The notes below the pieces were generated by a model that was given only the letters and a program-made list of their open reading frames with translations, ran no database searches and was not told the DNA's origin. Of a stretch of DNA of 64,000 bases, positions 31,835-41,765 are shown one piece after another. Made by a program: the position numbers and the translations under genes. The stretch is from Paractinoplanes tereljensis (lineage in GTDB: Bacteria; Actinomycetota; Actinomycetes; Mycobacteriales; Micromonosporaceae): positions 310,001-374,000 of the forward strand of contig NZ_BOMY01000013.1 in NCBI RefSeq assembly GCF_016862435.1, read 5' to 3'. Position 1 is the first letter of the stretch; every line of letters starts with the position of its first letter.

Positions 31835-32215
31835 TTACTTCCGACCGGGCTTCTTCTTACCGGCGACCGTGCGCTTCGGGCCCTTACGGGTACGAGCGTT
31901 CGTACGGGTCCGCTGTCCACGCACCGGGAGGCCCCGGCGGTGGCGGATGCCGGCGTAGCAGCCGATCTCCACCTTGCGGCGGATGTCCGCGGCGACCTCG
32001 CGGCGAAGGTCACCTTCAACCTTGAAATTGCCCTCGATGTACTCCCGGAGCTGTACCAGCTCCTCGTCCGTGAGGTCCTTGGCGCGCTTGTTCAGGTCAA
32101 TCGAGGTGGCGTTCAGTGCCTCGACGGAGCGAGTGCGACCGATCCCATAGATGTAAGTGAGCGCGATCTCCATCCGCTTTTCGCGAGGCAGATCGACGCC
32201 GACGAGTCGAGCCAT
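31835..32215 (-). CDS. rpsM: 30S ribosomal protein S13
   Basis: A 126-residue head protein that contacts P-site tRNA and the large subunit. The core is [30 protein letters not shown] and [20 protein letters not shown], with a basic C-terminal tail. The 146-base gap to rpmJ holds GC-rich inverted repeats (for example CCCTGG/CCAGGG near 32282-32300). Confidence 0.98.
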   Translation of the reverse strand: MARLVGVDLPREKRMEIALTYIYGIGRTRSVEALNATSIDLNKRAKDLTDEELVQLREYIEGNFKVEGDLRREVAADIRRKVEIGCYAGIRHRRGLPVRGQRTRTNARTRKGPKRTVAGKKKPGRK

Positions 32216-32361
32216 AAGTGGGCGTACTCCTCAGAATCGTTCGGAGGTCTGTGCCCCTCCCACCCCGCCTGCCCGGGCGGGCCCTGGCCTCCGACCAGGG
32301 GTGTGGCCGTCTTTCGACGACTGGGACGAGCTTTGTTCGGTGCCGGATCTGGCAGCCGGGA

Positions 32362-32478
32362 CTAACCCTGGCGCTGCTTGTGGCGCGCGTCGGTCTTGCA
32401 GATGACCATGACGCGCCCGTGCCGCCGGATGACCCGGCAGTTGTTGCAGATCCGCTTGACGCTCGGCTTGACCTTCAC
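32362..32478 (-). CDS. rpmJ: 50S ribosomal protein L36
   Basis: A 38-residue protein read from the GTG at 32478: [19 protein letters not shown], then [19 protein letters not shown]. Cys11, Cys14, Cys27 and His33 form the zinc site, so this is the C+ paralogue. It lies between infA and rpsM in the usual order. Confidence 0.97.
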   Translation of the reverse strand: MKVKPSVKRICNNCRVIRRHGRVMVICKTDARHKQRQG

Positions 32479-32523
32479 GGTTTGCCTTAACTCTCAGAAC
32501 GGACGGGACGATCCCCGCCCTAG

Positions 32524-32745
32524 CTACTTGTAGCGGTAGACAATGCGCCCACGGGTTAGGTCGTAGGGCGACAGCTCCACGACGACCCGGTCCTCGGGAA
32601 GGATGCGGATGTAGTGCTGCCGCATCTTGCCGGAGATGTGAGCCAGCACCTTGTGACCATTCGCGAGCTCCACGCGGAACATGGCGTTCGGCAGGGGCTC
32701 GATCACTCGGCCCTCGATCTCGATAGCTCCGTCTTTCTTTGGCAT
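32524..32745 (-). CDS. infA: translation initiation factor IF-1
   Basis: A 73-residue OB-fold factor that binds the ribosomal A site during initiation. It starts [20 protein letters not shown] at 32745, followed by [20 protein letters not shown] and [15 protein letters not shown]. It is the first gene of the alpha-operon block (infA-rpmJ-rpsM-rpsK-rpsD-rpoA-rplQ). Confidence 0.98.
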   Translation of the reverse strand: MPKKDGAIEIEGRVIEPLPNAMFRVELANGHKVLAHISGKMRQHYIRILPEDRVVVELSPYDLTRGRIVYRYK

Positions 32746-32884
32746 GTCCTCCGCTACCTGACACTGGGGTTCGGGGCTAGCATGCAGCGCCATACCCGAA
32801 ACAGCGTTTCGGACCAGCCGCGGCACCCGCTTGCCCTCGAAGCGCTGAAGGCATGCGGGAGTGGACGCTGCGCGCCAGCTAGCC

Positions 32885-32914
32885 AGTGTACGCGCGCCAC
32901 ATCTGCGACACCAA
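32885..32914 (-). promoter_or_regulatory. candidate promoter for infA and the alpha operon
   Basis: TTGGTG (32909-32914) and TACACT (32885-32890) are 18 bases apart on the minus strand, with the -10 fitting TANNNT. A start near 32878 would leave a 130-base leader. A 17/19 copy of the ribosomal leader element lies just upstream at 32931-32949, which is hard to reconcile with a leader role unless another start exists further up. Confidence 0.45.
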
Positions 32915-32977
32915 ACCGAGGTATCCCTAACCCGAGGTCGGGTGTGTCGAGGGGTTCAAAACCCGACAAAGACCACT

Positions 32978-33607
32978 TTAGTTCTCAGGAAGTCGCGGTT
33001 TCGGGGCCAGATCGCCGCGCCGGGTCGCCTCCGCGATGAACGCCTTGCGCTGGTCCTTCGTCGGATTCGCCGGCAGCTCCCCGGCCGCGATCGCCTTCCG
33101 GTAGAGCTGCTTGCGCTCCTGCCGGTGCTCGCGCAGCATCCGGCGGTGTTCCTCGGTCGCGGCGTGCTTTCGCGGTTCGCCCTGGGTCAGCCCGGCCAGC
33201 GTGCGCAGCACCGTCAGCACACCCCACGGCCCGAGGATCCAGACCGGCCAGTAGAAGGACGCGTCGCTGTCGCTGGAGAAGAACGAGCCGGTCGCCCAGA
33301 TCACCGTGAAGAACGCGGCCGCCCGGAGGTAGGGAACCCACACGTGGGCAAGCCAGTGCCGGGTAGCGTTCGCGGCCGGCACGGCCACCGCCTGCGGCGG
33401 GGCCGGCACGACGGGCGCGGCGTTGGGCAGGTCGGTCAGCAAGCGGTCGAGGTCGCCATAAGTCCTTGCGGCGTACGCCCCCTGGAGGCGCTCGTCGTAC
33501 TCGCTCAGATCGAGCCGGCCCTCCTCGAGCGCCGACTTCAACTGATCCGCGACCAATTGTCGATCAGCGTCGGCGGCTCGCATCTGTTCTCGGCTGATGT
33601 CACCCAT
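32978..33607 (-). CDS. DUF1707 and 2TM-domain membrane protein
   Basis: A 209-residue protein. Residues 1-60 are a DUF1707 domain (MRAADADRQLVADQLKSALE, GRLDLSEYDERLQGAYAA). A Pro/Ala linker follows, then two transmembrane helices (PYLRAAAFFTVIWATGSFF, WPVWILGPWGVLTVLRTL) and a charged C-terminal helix rich in Arg, Lys and His. The ATG at 33607 gives the domain its normal start. Function is unknown. It is a tandem relative of the next gene. Confidence 0.85.
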   Translation of the reverse strand: MGDISREQMRAADADRQLVADQLKSALEEGRLDLSEYDERLQGAYAARTYGDLDRLLTDLPNAAPVVPAPPQAVAVPAANATRHWLAHVWVPYLRAAAFFTVIWATGSFFSSDSDASFYWPVWILGPWGVLTVLRTLAGLTQGEPRKHAATEEHRRMLREHRQERKQLYRKAIAAGELPANPTKDQRKAFIAEATRRGDLAPKPRLPEN

Positions 33608-33621
33608 CGTGCGGTCCCGGG

Positions 33622-34080
33622 TCAACGCTTCCGGTCTCGCTGGCGGCCGCCACCGCCGCCGAAGGCCTGGCCGGTGACGCCGAGGATCAGCGGGATCAGC
33701 ATCCAGACCGGCCAGAAGTACGTCAGGTGGCCGGCGCTCACGCTGGTGATCAGCCAGATCAGCGTGCAGACCAGGATGACGCCCGCGTACGGACCGGCCC
33801 ACTGGGCTATCTGACGCCCCGGCGAGTGCGGAGTCGACACCGGTGCACCGACCGGGGGCGCCGAGGCGGCAGGCTGGATCTGAGAGTGCTGCACGGGCAC
33901 GGTTCCGGGCAGGTCGGACAGCAGGCCGTCCAGATCGGCGAAGGTCTTGGCCGCGTAGGTCCGCTGGAGTCGTTCGTCGTACTCACTCAGGTCGAGGCGG
34001 CCCTCGTCGAGCGCCGCCTTCAGCTGATCCGAAACCGCTTTGCGGTCACCGTCGCCGGCCCGCATGTCGTCCCGCCCCAT
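33622..34080 (-). CDS. DUF1707 membrane protein, tandem paralogue
   Basis: A 152-residue protein with an N-terminal DUF1707 domain (MRAGDGDRKAVSDQLKAALD, GRLDLSEYDERLQRTYAA), a Pro/Ala linker and two hydrophobic segments (YAGVILVCTLIWLITSVSAG, YFWPVWMLIPLILGVTGQAF). It ends in a Gly/Arg-rich tail. The domain is about 70 percent identical by eye to that of the neighbouring paralogue. The start at 34080 aligns best with it; the ATG at 34092 would add four residues. It lies 38 bases after map. Confidence 0.84.
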   Translation of the reverse strand: MGRDDMRAGDGDRKAVSDQLKAALDEGRLDLSEYDERLQRTYAAKTFADLDGLLSDLPGTVPVQHSQIQPAASAPPVGAPVSTPHSPGRQIAQWAGPYAGVILVCTLIWLITSVSAGHLTYFWPVWMLIPLILGVTGQAFGGGGGRQRDRKR

Positions 34081-34118
34081 GCGTCCCAGCATGCCCGATG
34101 GGCACCAGGACCGGTAGG

Positions 34119-34958
34119 TCAGGTCCGGGGCTGGCGGGCGCTTACCAGGTCACCGAGCCGAGCGCGGCCACCATCGACCGCGGTGGTCACCCAGACCCCG
34201 TCGGCGAGCAGGCACATGGTGTGTTCGACATGAGCCGCGAAGGAGCCGTCCCGGGTCACCACGGTCCAGCCGTCGGAGAGCTCGTGCGTCCGCGGCGAAC
34301 CCATCGTGATCATCGGCTCGATCGCCAGGCACAGGCCGGGCTCCAGGCGCGGGCCCTTGCCGGGCTTGCCGTGGTTGAGCACGTGCGGGTCCTGGTGCAT
34401 CTCGGTGCCGATGCCGTGGCCGCCGTAGCCGTCGACGATGCCGTACCGGCCGGCCTTGCGAACCGTCTTCTCCACGTTGAACGAGATGTCGGTGAGCCGG
34501 CCCCGGCCGTTAGCGGCGCCGCGCGCCGCGGCCGCGATGCCTGCCCACATGGCGTCCTCGGCGACCTCGGCCATCTTCAGCAGCGCCGGGTCGGTCTCGC
34601 CGACCCCGACCGTGATGGCCGAGTCGCCGTGCCAGCCCTCCAGGATGGCGCCGCAGTCCAGCGAGATCAGGTCGCCCTCGGCCAGGATCTGGCCGGTGCC
34701 CGGGATGCCGTGCACGACCTGCTCGTTGACCGAGGCGCAGATCGAGGCCGGGAAGCCGTGGTAGCCCTTGAACGACGGGACCGCGCCGGCGTCCCGGATG
34801 ATCTTCTCGGCGATGGCGTCGAGGTCGGCCGTCGAGACACCGGGCGCCACCGCGTCTCGCATGGCGTCCAGCGCGGCGGCGACGACCAGGCCGGCGCCGC
34901 GCATCTTCTCGATCTGCTCGGGGGTCTTCAGCTGAATATCCAGCTGCGGGCGACGCAT
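34119..34958 (-). CDS. map: methionine aminopeptidase, type I
   Basis: A 279-residue metallo-enzyme that removes initiator Met from nascent proteins. It starts MRRPQLDIQLKTPEQIEKMR. Metal ligands are in SLDCGAILEGWHGDSAITV (two Asp), GYGGHGIGTEMHQDP (His), LAIEPMIT (Glu) and HVEHTMCL (His/Glu pattern of the family). The start is one base after the adk stop, and the secY-adk-map order is conserved. Confidence 0.97.
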   Translation of the reverse strand: MRRPQLDIQLKTPEQIEKMRGAGLVVAAALDAMRDAVAPGVSTADLDAIAEKIIRDAGAVPSFKGYHGFPASICASVNEQVVHGIPGTGQILAEGDLISLDCGAILEGWHGDSAITVGVGETDPALLKMAEVAEDAMWAGIAAAARGAANGRGRLTDISFNVEKTVRKAGRYGIVDGYGGHGIGTEMHQDPHVLNHGKPGKGPRLEPGLCLAIEPMITMGSPRTHELSDGWTVVTRDGSFAAHVEHTMCLLADGVWVTTAVDGGRARLGDLVSARQPRT

Positions 34959-34959
34959 C

Positions 34960-35613
34960 TCAGCCCCCGTAGGACCGCAGGGCGTCGATGGCGCGCACCG
35001 TGACGTCCTCGACCGGTCCGGTCGCGTCGATACCCACCAGCTTGCCCTGCGCGCCGAAGAAGTCGACCAGAGGCGCGGTCTTCTCGGCGTACTCCACCAG
35101 GCGGTTGCCGATCGTGTCGGCCTTGTCGTCGTCGCGCTGGAACAGCTCCGACCCACAGCGGTCGCAGATGTTGTCCTTGCTCGTCGGGTCGAACTCGACG
35201 TGCCAGATCTTGCCGCAACCACGACAGGTCCGGCGGCCCGAGAGCCGCCGGATGACCTCGTCGTCGTCGACCACGAGCTCCATCACCAGGTCCAGTGCGG
35301 TGCCCAGGTCGGCGAGCAGCTTGTCCAGCGCCGACGCCTGCGGGACGGTGCGGGGGAAACCGTCCAGCAGGAAGCCGTCGCCCGCGTCCGGCTCGGCGAG
35401 CCGGTCGCGGACCATGTTGATGGTGACCTCGTCCGGGACCAGCTGCCCGGCGTCCATGTACCGCTTGGCTTCCACGCCCAAGGGCGTGCCTTGCGACACG
35501 TTCGCCCGGAAGATGTCCCCGGTCGAGATCTTCGGTACGGCCAGGTGCGCGGCGATGAACTCAGCCTGGGTCCCCTTGCCGGCCCCCGGAGGGCCCACCA
35601 GCACCAGCCGCAC
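34960..35613 (-). CDS. adk: adenylate kinase
   Basis: A 217-residue kinase balancing AMP, ADP and ATP. It has P-loop [20 protein letters not shown], and a long lid with four Cys ([10 protein letters not shown] and NICDRCG), the zinc-binding lid form. The start is GTG at 35613. It lies between secY and map. Confidence 0.97.
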   Translation of the reverse strand: MRLVLVGPPGAGKGTQAEFIAAHLAVPKISTGDIFRANVSQGTPLGVEAKRYMDAGQLVPDEVTINMVRDRLAEPDAGDGFLLDGFPRTVPQASALDKLLADLGTALDLVMELVVDDDEVIRRLSGRRTCRGCGKIWHVEFDPTSKDNICDRCGSELFQRDDDKADTIGNRLVEYAEKTAPLVDFFGAQGKLVGIDATGPVEDVTVRAIDALRSYGG

Positions 35614-35678
35614 CTACATCGCCTCGCTTAGGTGAGTTGAGATCCTCGACGCATGAGCCCCCCGGCTCCGCATCGCCA

Positions 35679-37025
35679 CTACCGGAGGAACCCTTCATAG
35701 TTGCGCTGCATCAGCTGGCTCTCGATCTGCTTCACCGTCTCCAGACCAACGCCGACCATGATCAGCACTGCCGTACCACCGAACGGGAAGTTCTGGTACT
35801 GCTGCTGATTGAGCCAGATGAAGAAGAAGTTCGGCAGAACCGAGATCACGGCGAGGTAGAGCGCGCCCGCGAGGGTGATCCGGCTGAGGATGAAGTCCAG
35901 GTAGTCGGCGGTCGGCTTGCCCGGGCGGATACCCGGTACGAAACCACCGTACTTCTTCATGTTGTCCGCGACCTCGGTCGGGTTGAACGTGATCGAGACG
36001 TAGAAGTACGTGAAGAAGATGATCAGGAAGAAGTACACGCCGATGTAGAGCATGCTCGTCGGGTCGGCGAGCCACTTCTGGATCCAGATCTGGTAACCCT
36101 TGAGGTTGTTCTGGTCGAAGAACTGCAGGTACAGCTGCGGCAGGTAGAGCAGCGAGGAACCAAAGATGACCGGGACGACACCGGCCTGGTTGACCTTGAG
36201 GGGGATGTAGGTCGACGTGCCGCCGTACATCCGGCGACCGATCATTCGCTTCGCGTACTGGACCGGGATCCGGCGCTGGGCCTGCTCGATGAAGACCACG
36301 AGGCAGATGATGACCAGAACAAGACCGATAACGAGCAAGAACTTGCCGACGCCGCTGGTTTCCTTGATCGTCCAGCCCTCACCGGGGAGGCGGGCCGCGA
36401 TCGAGGTGAAGATCAGAACCGACATGCCGTTACCGACACCGCGGTCGGTGATCAGCTCACCGAGCCACATCACCACACCGGTGCCGGCAGTCATGGTCAG
36501 TACCAGGATGCTGAGCGTGAGCCACATCGGCAGCCCGGTGTTCTCCGGGACGATCTGCATCGAGGGGTCGCTCTGGTCGCAGGCGTTGCCGAACAGCTGA
36601 CCGGTACGCGCGAGCGCGACGAACGCCGAGGACTGGAGGATCGCCAGGCCGAGCGTCAGGTACCGGGTGTACTGCGTGATCTTCGCCTGGCCGGACTGGC
36701 CCTCCTTGCGGAGCTGTTCGAGGCGGGGGATCACGACGGTGAGAAGCTGCAGGATGATCGACGCGGTGATGTACGGCATGATGCCGAGCGCGAAGACCGA
36801 CAGGTGCAGCAGCGCGCCGCCGGAGAAGAGATTCAGCAGGTTCAGCACACCGCCGCCGGCATCGGCGTCGCTCACAGCCTTGAGACACGTCTGCACGTTG
36901 GTGTAAGACACACCGGGGCTGGGCAAGGTGGCACCCAGCCGGTACAGAGCGATGATCGCGACTGTGAACAGCAGTTTCTTGCGCAGGTCAGGCGTCCGGA
37001 ACGCACTGGTAAAGGCGGAGAGCAA
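35679..37025 (-). CDS. secY: preprotein translocase subunit SecY
   Basis: Channel subunit of the Sec translocon, 448 residues with ten transmembrane helices. TTG at 37025 is chosen as start because AGGAGGA lies five bases upstream and it gives the usual LLSAFTSAFRTPDLRKKLLF beginning; longer frames extend only over the leader. Landmarks are the plug region after TM1, TM2 near LSVFALGIMPYITASIILQL, and RQ-type cytoplasmic loops (IPVQYAKRMIGRRMYGGTST, VADNMKKYGGFVPGIRPGKP). Confidence 0.96.
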   Translation of the reverse strand: MLSAFTSAFRTPDLRKKLLFTVAIIALYRLGATLPSPGVSYTNVQTCLKAVSDADAGGGVLNLLNLFSGGALLHLSVFALGIMPYITASIILQLLTVVIPRLEQLRKEGQSGQAKITQYTRYLTLGLAILQSSAFVALARTGQLFGNACDQSDPSMQIVPENTGLPMWLTLSILVLTMTAGTGVVMWLGELITDRGVGNGMSVLIFTSIAARLPGEGWTIKETSGVGKFLLVIGLVLVIICLVVFIEQAQRRIPVQYAKRMIGRRMYGGTSTYIPLKVNQAGVVPVIFGSSLLYLPQLYLQFFDQNNLKGYQIWIQKWLADPTSMLYIGVYFFLIIFFTYFYVSITFNPTEVADNMKKYGGFVPGIRPGKPTADYLDFILSRITLAGALYLAVISVLPNFFFIWLNQQQYQNFPFGGTAVLIMVGVGLETVKQIESQLMQRNYEGFLR

Positions 37026-37113
37026 CTTCTTCCTCCTGCGCGAGGTTACCGCCGTATCCGGCGGATGGGGGAAGGCATCGGTCCGGACGACCGATATCCC
37101 TAGCTGGGAACGG

Positions 37114-37122
37114 ACTCTAACA
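37114..37122 (-). promoter_or_regulatory. candidate extended -10 promoter for secY-adk-map
   Basis: TGTTAGAGT combines a TGN extension with TAGAGT (TANNNT), about 90 bases upstream of the secY TTG and downstream of a terminator-like hairpin. No convincing -35. This fits secY being transcribed separately from the spc ribosomal genes. Confidence 0.4.
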
Positions 37123-37210
37123 GTCTTGGAGCGCCGCAGTGAGTCGCGGTAGCGGTCACTGCGGGTAGGCATCTTCCCGGCTGGCGAAAGGCCAGGTCAG
37201 ACGCCACAAA

Positions 37211-37259
37211 GGGGATGCTGCCCGGGCGACGCGTTTTTCGGCGCCCGGGCGAGCACCCC
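37211..37259 (-). terminator. terminator-like hairpin between rplO and secY
   Basis: CGCCCGGGC/GCCCGGGCG plus AGCA.CCCC/GGGG.TGCT form a stem of about 17 bp around an A-rich loop, followed in the minus direction by TTTGTGG. It begins eight bases after the rplO stop and divides the spc cluster. Confidence 0.78.
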
Positions 37260-37267
37260 CACAAGCC

Positions 37268-37711
37268 TCACAGCTCGGTGGCGGAACCACCGGCCGCTGC
37301 GATCTTCTCCTTGGCCGACTCACTGAACGCGTGCGCCGAAATCGTCAGCGACACGCCGCCCAGCTCGCCCGAGCCGAGGACCTTGACCAGCTGGCCCTTA
37401 CGGACCGCGCCGGCATCCACGAGCTCGGTCGGGCCGACCTCGCCGCCGTTCGGGAACAGCTCAGCGAGGCGGTCCAGGTTGACCACCTGGAAGACGACCT
37501 TGTTCTTGTTCTTGAAGCCCTTGAGCTTCGGCAGACGCATGTGAATGGGCATCTGCCCACCCTCGAAGCGGGCCGGAACCTGGTAACGGGCCTTCGTACC
37601 CTTGGTACCGCGACCGGCGGTCTTGCCCTTCGAGCCCTCACCACGACCCACGCGGGTCTTGGCAGTCTTGGCTCCGGGCGCCGGGCGCAGGTGGTGGACC
37701 TTGATCGCCAT
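37268..37711 (-). CDS. rplO: 50S ribosomal protein L15
   Basis: 147 residues: [30 protein letters not shown], a [20 protein letters not shown] centre and a C-terminal globular domain. The ATG shares a base with the rpmD stop. It is the last ribosomal gene of the spc group before the hairpin at 37211-37259. Confidence 0.97.
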   Translation of the reverse strand: MAIKVHHLRPAPGAKTAKTRVGRGEGSKGKTAGRGTKGTKARYQVPARFEGGQMPIHMRLPKLKGFKNKNKVVFQVVNLDRLAELFPNGGEVGPTELVDAGAVRKGQLVKVLGSGELGGVSLTISAHAFSESAKEKIAAAGGSATEL

Positions 37712-37893
37712 TACTCGACCTCCTCAACAATTACGAGGTGGTTGACGGCGAAGATCATGCCCCGAATCTCGGGGCGGTCCTCCTTGACCACCACATCGTT
37801 GATCCGCTTCAGCCCGAGCGACCGCAGCGAGTGCCGCTGGTTCTGCTTACGGCCGATAGCGGACCGGACCTGGGTGACCTTCAAGCGCGCCAT
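37711..37893 (-). CDS. rpmD: 50S ribosomal protein L30
   Basis: A 60-residue protein from the ATG at 37893: [40 protein letters not shown], ending in HLVIVEEVE. It overlaps the rpsE stop and the rplO start by one base each. Confidence 0.97.
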   Translation of the reverse strand: MARLKVTQVRSAIGRKQNQRHSLRSLGLKRINDVVVKEDRPEIRGMIFAVNHLVIVEEVE

Positions 37894-38516
37894 CAGTGCA
37901 CCGCCGCTTCCGCGCGCGCTGCCAGCATGGCGGCCGGGGCCACGTCCTCGACCGGCAGGCCACGGCGAGCCGCAACCATCTCCGGCGACTCGAGGCCCTT
38001 GAGAGCGGCCACCGTCGCGTGCACGATGTTGATCGGGTTCGACGAGCCGAGGCTCTTCGAGAGGATGTCGTGGATGCCGGCGCACTCCAGCACGGCGCGC
38101 ACCGGACCACCGGCGATAACACCGGTACCAGCCGACGCCGGCTTGAGGAGCACCACACCCGCGGCGGCCTCGCCGATGATCGGGTGCGGAATGGTCGCAC
38201 CGATCCGCGGAACCTTGAAGAAGTGCTTCTTGGCCTCCTCGACGCCCTTGGCGATGGCCGCGGGCACCTCCTTGGCCTTTCCGTAGCCGATACCGACGGT
38301 GCCGTCGCCGTCGCCCACGATCACCAGGGCGGTGAAGCTGAAGCGACGACCACCCTTGACGACCTTGGCAACACGGTTGATGGCGACGACCCGCTCGAGA
38401 TGCGGGGTCTTGTCGACGGGCGCGTTACCGCGGCCGCCCTCACGGCGGTTGTCCCGGCGGTTGCCACCCTCGGTGTTACCGCCGGACCCGCCGCCTCGGC
38501 GCTGCTGACCAGGCAT
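37893..38516 (-). CDS. rpsE: 30S ribosomal protein S5
   Basis: A 207-residue protein involved in translational accuracy. The first 37 residues are a Gly/Arg/Asn-rich extension. The core follows: [40 protein letters not shown] and [20 protein letters not shown]. The C-terminal 40 residues are Ala-rich. Confidence 0.97.
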   Translation of the reverse strand: MPGQQRRGGGSGGNTEGGNRRDNRREGGRGNAPVDKTPHLERVVAINRVAKVVKGGRRFSFTALVIVGDGDGTVGIGYGKAKEVPAAIAKGVEEAKKHFFKVPRIGATIPHPIIGEAAAGVVLLKPASAGTGVIAGGPVRAVLECAGIHDILSKSLGSSNPINIVHATVAALKGLESPEMVAARRGLPVEDVAPAAMLAARAEAAVH

Positions 38517-38529
38517 TGGTCAATTCCTC

Positions 38530-38925
38530 CTAGAACTCGAGTCCGGCTTCACGGGCGGCGGAAGCCAGCGCGGCGATCCGCCCCGCGTACTTGTTGCCAC
38601 CACGGTCGAAGACGACCTTGGACACGCCGGCGGCCTTGGCCCGCTCGGCAAGAAGCGCGCCGACCTTACCGGCCAGAGCGCTCTTGTCACCCTCGTTGCC
38701 CCGGATCGAGGCGTCGAGAGTAGAGGCCGAAGCCAGCGTGTGGCCCTTGAGGTCGTCGATGATCTGCGCGGTGATGTGCCGCGAAGAGCGGTGGACGACC
38801 AGGCGGGGACGCTCGGCGGAGCCGCGGACGTTCTTGCGGACCCGGAAGTGCCGCCGTGCCTTGCCGACGGCCCGCGCGGCGGACACACCGCCGCCATTGC
38901 GGCGCTTGAGCAGCGTGGCGGTCAC
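38530..38925 (-). CDS. rplR: 50S ribosomal protein L18
   Basis: A 131-residue 5S rRNA-binding protein: [55 protein letters not shown], ending AREAGLEF. The GTG at 38925 overlaps the rplF stop (GTGA). Confidence 0.97.
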   Translation of the reverse strand: MTATLLKRRNGGGVSAARAVGKARRHFRVRKNVRGSAERPRLVVHRSSRHITAQIIDDLKGHTLASASTLDASIRGNEGDKSALAGKVGALLAERAKAAGVSKVVFDRGGNKYAGRIAALASAAREAGLEF

Positions 38926-39461
38926 TTCTTACCTGCCTTTCCAGCCTTGCGGCGGATGACCTCGCCCTGGTACTTGACGCCCTTGCCCTTGTAGGGCTCC
39001 GGCGGGCGGATCTTCCGGATGTTGGCGGCGACCTCGCCGACGAGCTGCTTGTCGATGCCGGCGACCGTGAACTGCGTCGGCCGCTCCACCGAGAAGGTGA
39101 TGCCGGTCGGCGCGGGCACGTTGACCGGGTGCGAGAAGCCCAGGGCGAACTCGAGGTCCTTGCCCTTGGCGGTCACGCGGTAACCGGTGCCGTTGATCTC
39201 CAGGGTCTTCTTGTACCCCTCGGTGACGCCGATGATCATGTTGGCGACCAGGGTACGGGAGAGACCGTGCAGTTCCTTGGCCTTGCGCTCGTCGTTGGGG
39301 CGGTTGACGTGCAGCTCGCTGCCGTCCTGCTCCACCGTGATCGGCTCGGCGACGGTATGCGAGAGCTCGCCCTTAGGGCCCTTGACCTTGACGGTCTGGC
39401 CCGAGATGGTGACATCGACGCCGGTAGGGACCGGGATCGACTTACGTCCGATTCGCGACAT
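38922..39461 (-). CDS. rplF: 50S ribosomal protein L6
   Basis: A 179-residue protein near the GTPase centre: [30 protein letters not shown], and the second L6 repeat with [22 protein letters not shown] ending (here [20 protein letters not shown]). It lies 14 bases after rpsH. Confidence 0.97.
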   Translation of the reverse strand: MSRIGRKSIPVPTGVDVTISGQTVKVKGPKGELSHTVAEPITVEQDGSELHVNRPNDERKAKELHGLSRTLVANMIIGVTEGYKKTLEINGTGYRVTAKGKDLEFALGFSHPVNVPAPTGITFSVERPTQFTVAGIDKQLVGEVAANIRKIRPPEPYKGKGVKYQGEVIRRKAGKAGKK

Positions 39462-39475
39462 GTCAGAGTCTCCCG

Positions 39476-39883
39476 TTACCAGACGAAGGCGAGGACTTCC
39501 CCGCCAACGCTCCGCTTGCGGGCCTGCTTGTCGGTCAGCAGTCCCTGGGACGTCGAAATGATCGCGACGCCCAGGCCGCCGAGCACCCGTGGGAGTTCGT
39601 CGGACTTGGCGTACACCCGGAGACCGGGCTTGGAAACGCGCTTGATGCCGGCGAGGCTGCGCTCGCGGTTCTGGCCGTACTTGAGCTCAACGACCAGACG
39701 CTTGCCGACAGCGCCTTCCTCGGGCTCCTCAGCCGTCCAGGAGGCGATGTAGCCCTCGGCCTTGAGGACCTCGGCGATGTTCGCCTTGATCTTCGAGAAG
39801 GGCATCGTCACCTTGTCGTGGTACGCCTGGTTGGCGTTTCGCAGACGCGTGAGCATGTCTGCGATCGGGTCCGTCATCGTCAT
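39476..39883 (-). CDS. rpsH: 30S ribosomal protein S8
   Basis: A 135-residue central-domain 16S binder, translational regulator of the spc operon in E. coli. It has [40 protein letters not shown] and [20 protein letters not shown]. Start at the ATG 39883 (MTMTDPI); the second ATG two codons later is also possible. Confidence 0.97.
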   Translation of the reverse strand: MTMTDPIADMLTRLRNANQAYHDKVTMPFSKIKANIAEVLKAEGYIASWTAEEPEEGAVGKRLVVELKYGQNRERSLAGIKRVSKPGLRVYAKSDELPRVLGGLGVAIISTSQGLLTDKQARKRSVGGEVLAFVW

Positions 39884-39955
39884 GGGTATTCGTCAACCTT
39901 TCTCGCCGGGGTTCCCGGACTGGCCAGGCCTACGGCGAAGCGGTATTTCTCTCGG

Positions 39956-40141
39956 TTACCAGGAAGCCTTGGACACGCCGGGCAGCTCACCGCGGTGGGC
40001 CATGTCCCGCACGCAGACCCGGCACAGGCCGAACTTGCGGTAGACCGAGTGCGGGCGACCGCACTTCTGGCAGCGGGTGTAGGCACGCACGGCGAACTTC
40101 GGCTTCGCGGCCGCCTTGATGATCAGCGCCTTCTTAGCCAT
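39956..40141 (-). CDS. rpsN: 30S ribosomal protein S14, type Z
   Basis: A 61-residue short, zinc-binding S14: [20 protein letters not shown] supplies four Cys ligands. The start is two bases from the rplE stop. Zinc-independent longer forms are often induced on zinc starvation; none is in this window. Confidence 0.97.
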   Translation of the reverse strand: MAKKALIIKAAAKPKFAVRAYTRCQKCGRPHSVYRKFGLCRVCVRDMAHRGELPGVSKASW

Positions 40142-40143
40142 GC

Positions 40144-40713
40144 TCAGTTCTCCTTGAACGGGAAGCCCAGGAGCTTGAGCAGCGCCCGGCCCTCGTCGTC
40201 GGTCTTGGCCGTGGTGACCACGGTGATGTCCATGCCCCGGGTGCGGTCGATCCGGTCCTGATCGATCTCGTGGAACACCGACTGCTCGGTCAGGCCGAAC
40301 GTGTAGTTGCCGTGGCCGTCCAGCTTGCGACCGTCGAGCCCGCGGAAGTCACGGATACGCGGCAGCGCGATGGACAGCAGCCGGTCCAGGAACTCCCACA
40401 TCCGGTCGTTGCGAAGGGTGACCTTCGCGCCGATCGGCATGCCCTCGCGCAGCTTGAACTGGGCGATGGACTTGGTGGCCCGGCGGACCAGCGGCTTCTG
40501 ACCGGTGATCGTGGTCAGGTCACGGACCGCGCCGTCGATCAGCTTGGCGTCGCGGGCCGCTTCGCCGACACCCATGTTCACGACGACCTTGACCAGGCCG
40601 GGGATCTGCATGGGGTTGGCGTAGTTGTACTGCTCCTTGAGCCCGCTCACGACCTCAGCGCGGTACTTCTGCTTGAGGCGCGGCAGCGTCTTGGTCTCGG
40701 TAGCGGCAGTCAT
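40144..40713 (-). CDS. rplE: 50S ribosomal protein L5
   Basis: A 189-residue 5S rRNA-binding protein: [60 protein letters not shown] and the ending [12 protein letters not shown]. The ATG shares one base with the rplX stop. Confidence 0.98.
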   Translation of the reverse strand: MTAATETKTLPRLKQKYRAEVVSGLKEQYNYANPMQIPGLVKVVVNMGVGEAARDAKLIDGAVRDLTTITGQKPLVRRATKSIAQFKLREGMPIGAKVTLRNDRMWEFLDRLLSIALPRIRDFRGLDGRKLDGHGNYTFGLTEQSVFHEIDQDRIDRTRGMDITVVTTAKTDDEGRALLKLLGFPFKEN

Positions 40714-41027
40714 CAGAGTTCCTTACCGGTCGTACGCGCGATACGGACCTTGTTGCCGTTCTCGTCGACCTTGTAGCCGATCCGAGTCGGCTTGCCCTGG
40801 TCGTCCACGATCTGCACATTCGAGATGTGGATCGCGGCTTCCTGGGTCACGATGCCGCCGGTCTTCGACCCGCGCTGCGTCGTACGGATCCGCTCGTGCT
40901 TCTTGACGCGGTTGACGCCCTCGACCAGGACCTTGTCCCGCGTCGGGTAGGCCGCAATGACCTTGCCCTTGGCGCCCTTGTCCTTACCGGCGATGACGAC
41001 GACCGTGTCGCCCTTCTTGATCTTCAC
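40713..41027 (-). CDS. rplX: 50S ribosomal protein L24
   Basis: A 104-residue assembly initiator with a KOW motif ([20 protein letters not shown]) and ending [20 protein letters not shown]. The start is GTG at 41027, two bases after the rplN stop. Confidence 0.97.
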   Translation of the reverse strand: MKIKKGDTVVVIAGKDKGAKGKVIAAYPTRDKVLVEGVNRVKKHERIRTTQRGSKTGGIVTQEAAIHISNVQIVDDQGKPTRIGYKVDENGNKVRIARTTGKEL

Positions 41028-41029
41028 GG

Positions 41030-41398
41030 TCAGAGCACCTCCGGCGCCAGGCTGATGATCTTCATGAACCGCTTGTCGCGCAGCTCGCGGCCAACCGGGC
41101 CGAAGATGCGGGTACCGCGGGGGTCCCCACCGTCCTTGATGATGACGGCGGCGTTCTCGTCGAACCGGATGTACGAGCCGTCCGGACGCCGACGCTCCTT
41201 GGCGGTGCGGACGATGACCGCCTTGACGACGTCACCCTTCTTCACACCGGCGCCGGGGATGGCGTCCTTGACCGTGGCCACGATGACGTCGCCGATGCTC
41301 GCGTAGCGGCGGCCGGAACCGCCGAGCACGCGGATGCACAGGATCTCACGTGCACCCGTGTTGTCGGCGACACGCAGTCGCGACTCCTGCTGGATCAC
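41030..41398 (-). CDS. rplN: 50S ribosomal protein L14
   Basis: A 122-residue protein that forms an intersubunit bridge: [60 protein letters not shown]. The start is GTG at 41398. It opens the spc cluster. The 91-base gap to rpsQ contains an imperfect hairpin (GTCGGGCC/GGTCCGAC). Confidence 0.98.
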   Translation of the reverse strand: MIQQESRLRVADNTGAREILCIRVLGGSGRRYASIGDVIVATVKDAIPGAGVKKGDVVKAVIVRTAKERRRPDGSYIRFDENAAVIIKDGGDPRGTRIFGPVGRELRDKRFMKIISLAPEVL

Positions 41399-41489
41399 TG
41401 GGGTCTCCTATGTCTGCCAGTTCTTCGCACCTTGGCGAAGCTTGGCGGAACTAGGTGAGTCGGACCGACCTGGGGCCGGCCCGACGCAC

Positions 41490-41765
41490 TCACTTGGCCT
41501 TTTCGAGGATCTCCACGACCCGCCACCGCTTGGTGGCGGAGAGCGGACGGGTCTCCATCAGGAGAACCCGGTCGCCGATACCGCAAGCGTTCTGCTCGTC
41601 GTGCACCTTGAGCTTGCGGGTGCGACGGAGAACCTTGCCGTAGAGGGCGTGCTTGACACGGTCCTCAACCTCGACGACGACGGTCTTGTCCATCTTGTCG
41701 CTGACCACCAGGCCCTCACGGACCTTGCGGGTCGCGCGAACCGGAGTCGTTGTCTCTTCACTCAT
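41490..41765 (-). CDS. rpsQ: 30S ribosomal protein S17
   Basis: A 91-residue OB-fold 16S binder: [53 protein letters not shown]. The ATG overlaps the rpmC stop (ATGA). It is the last gene of the S10 group. Confidence 0.97.
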   Translation of the reverse strand: MSEETTTPVRATRKVREGLVVSDKMDKTVVVEVEDRVKHALYGKVLRRTRKLKVHDEQNACGIGDRVLLMETRPLSATKRWRVVEILEKAK

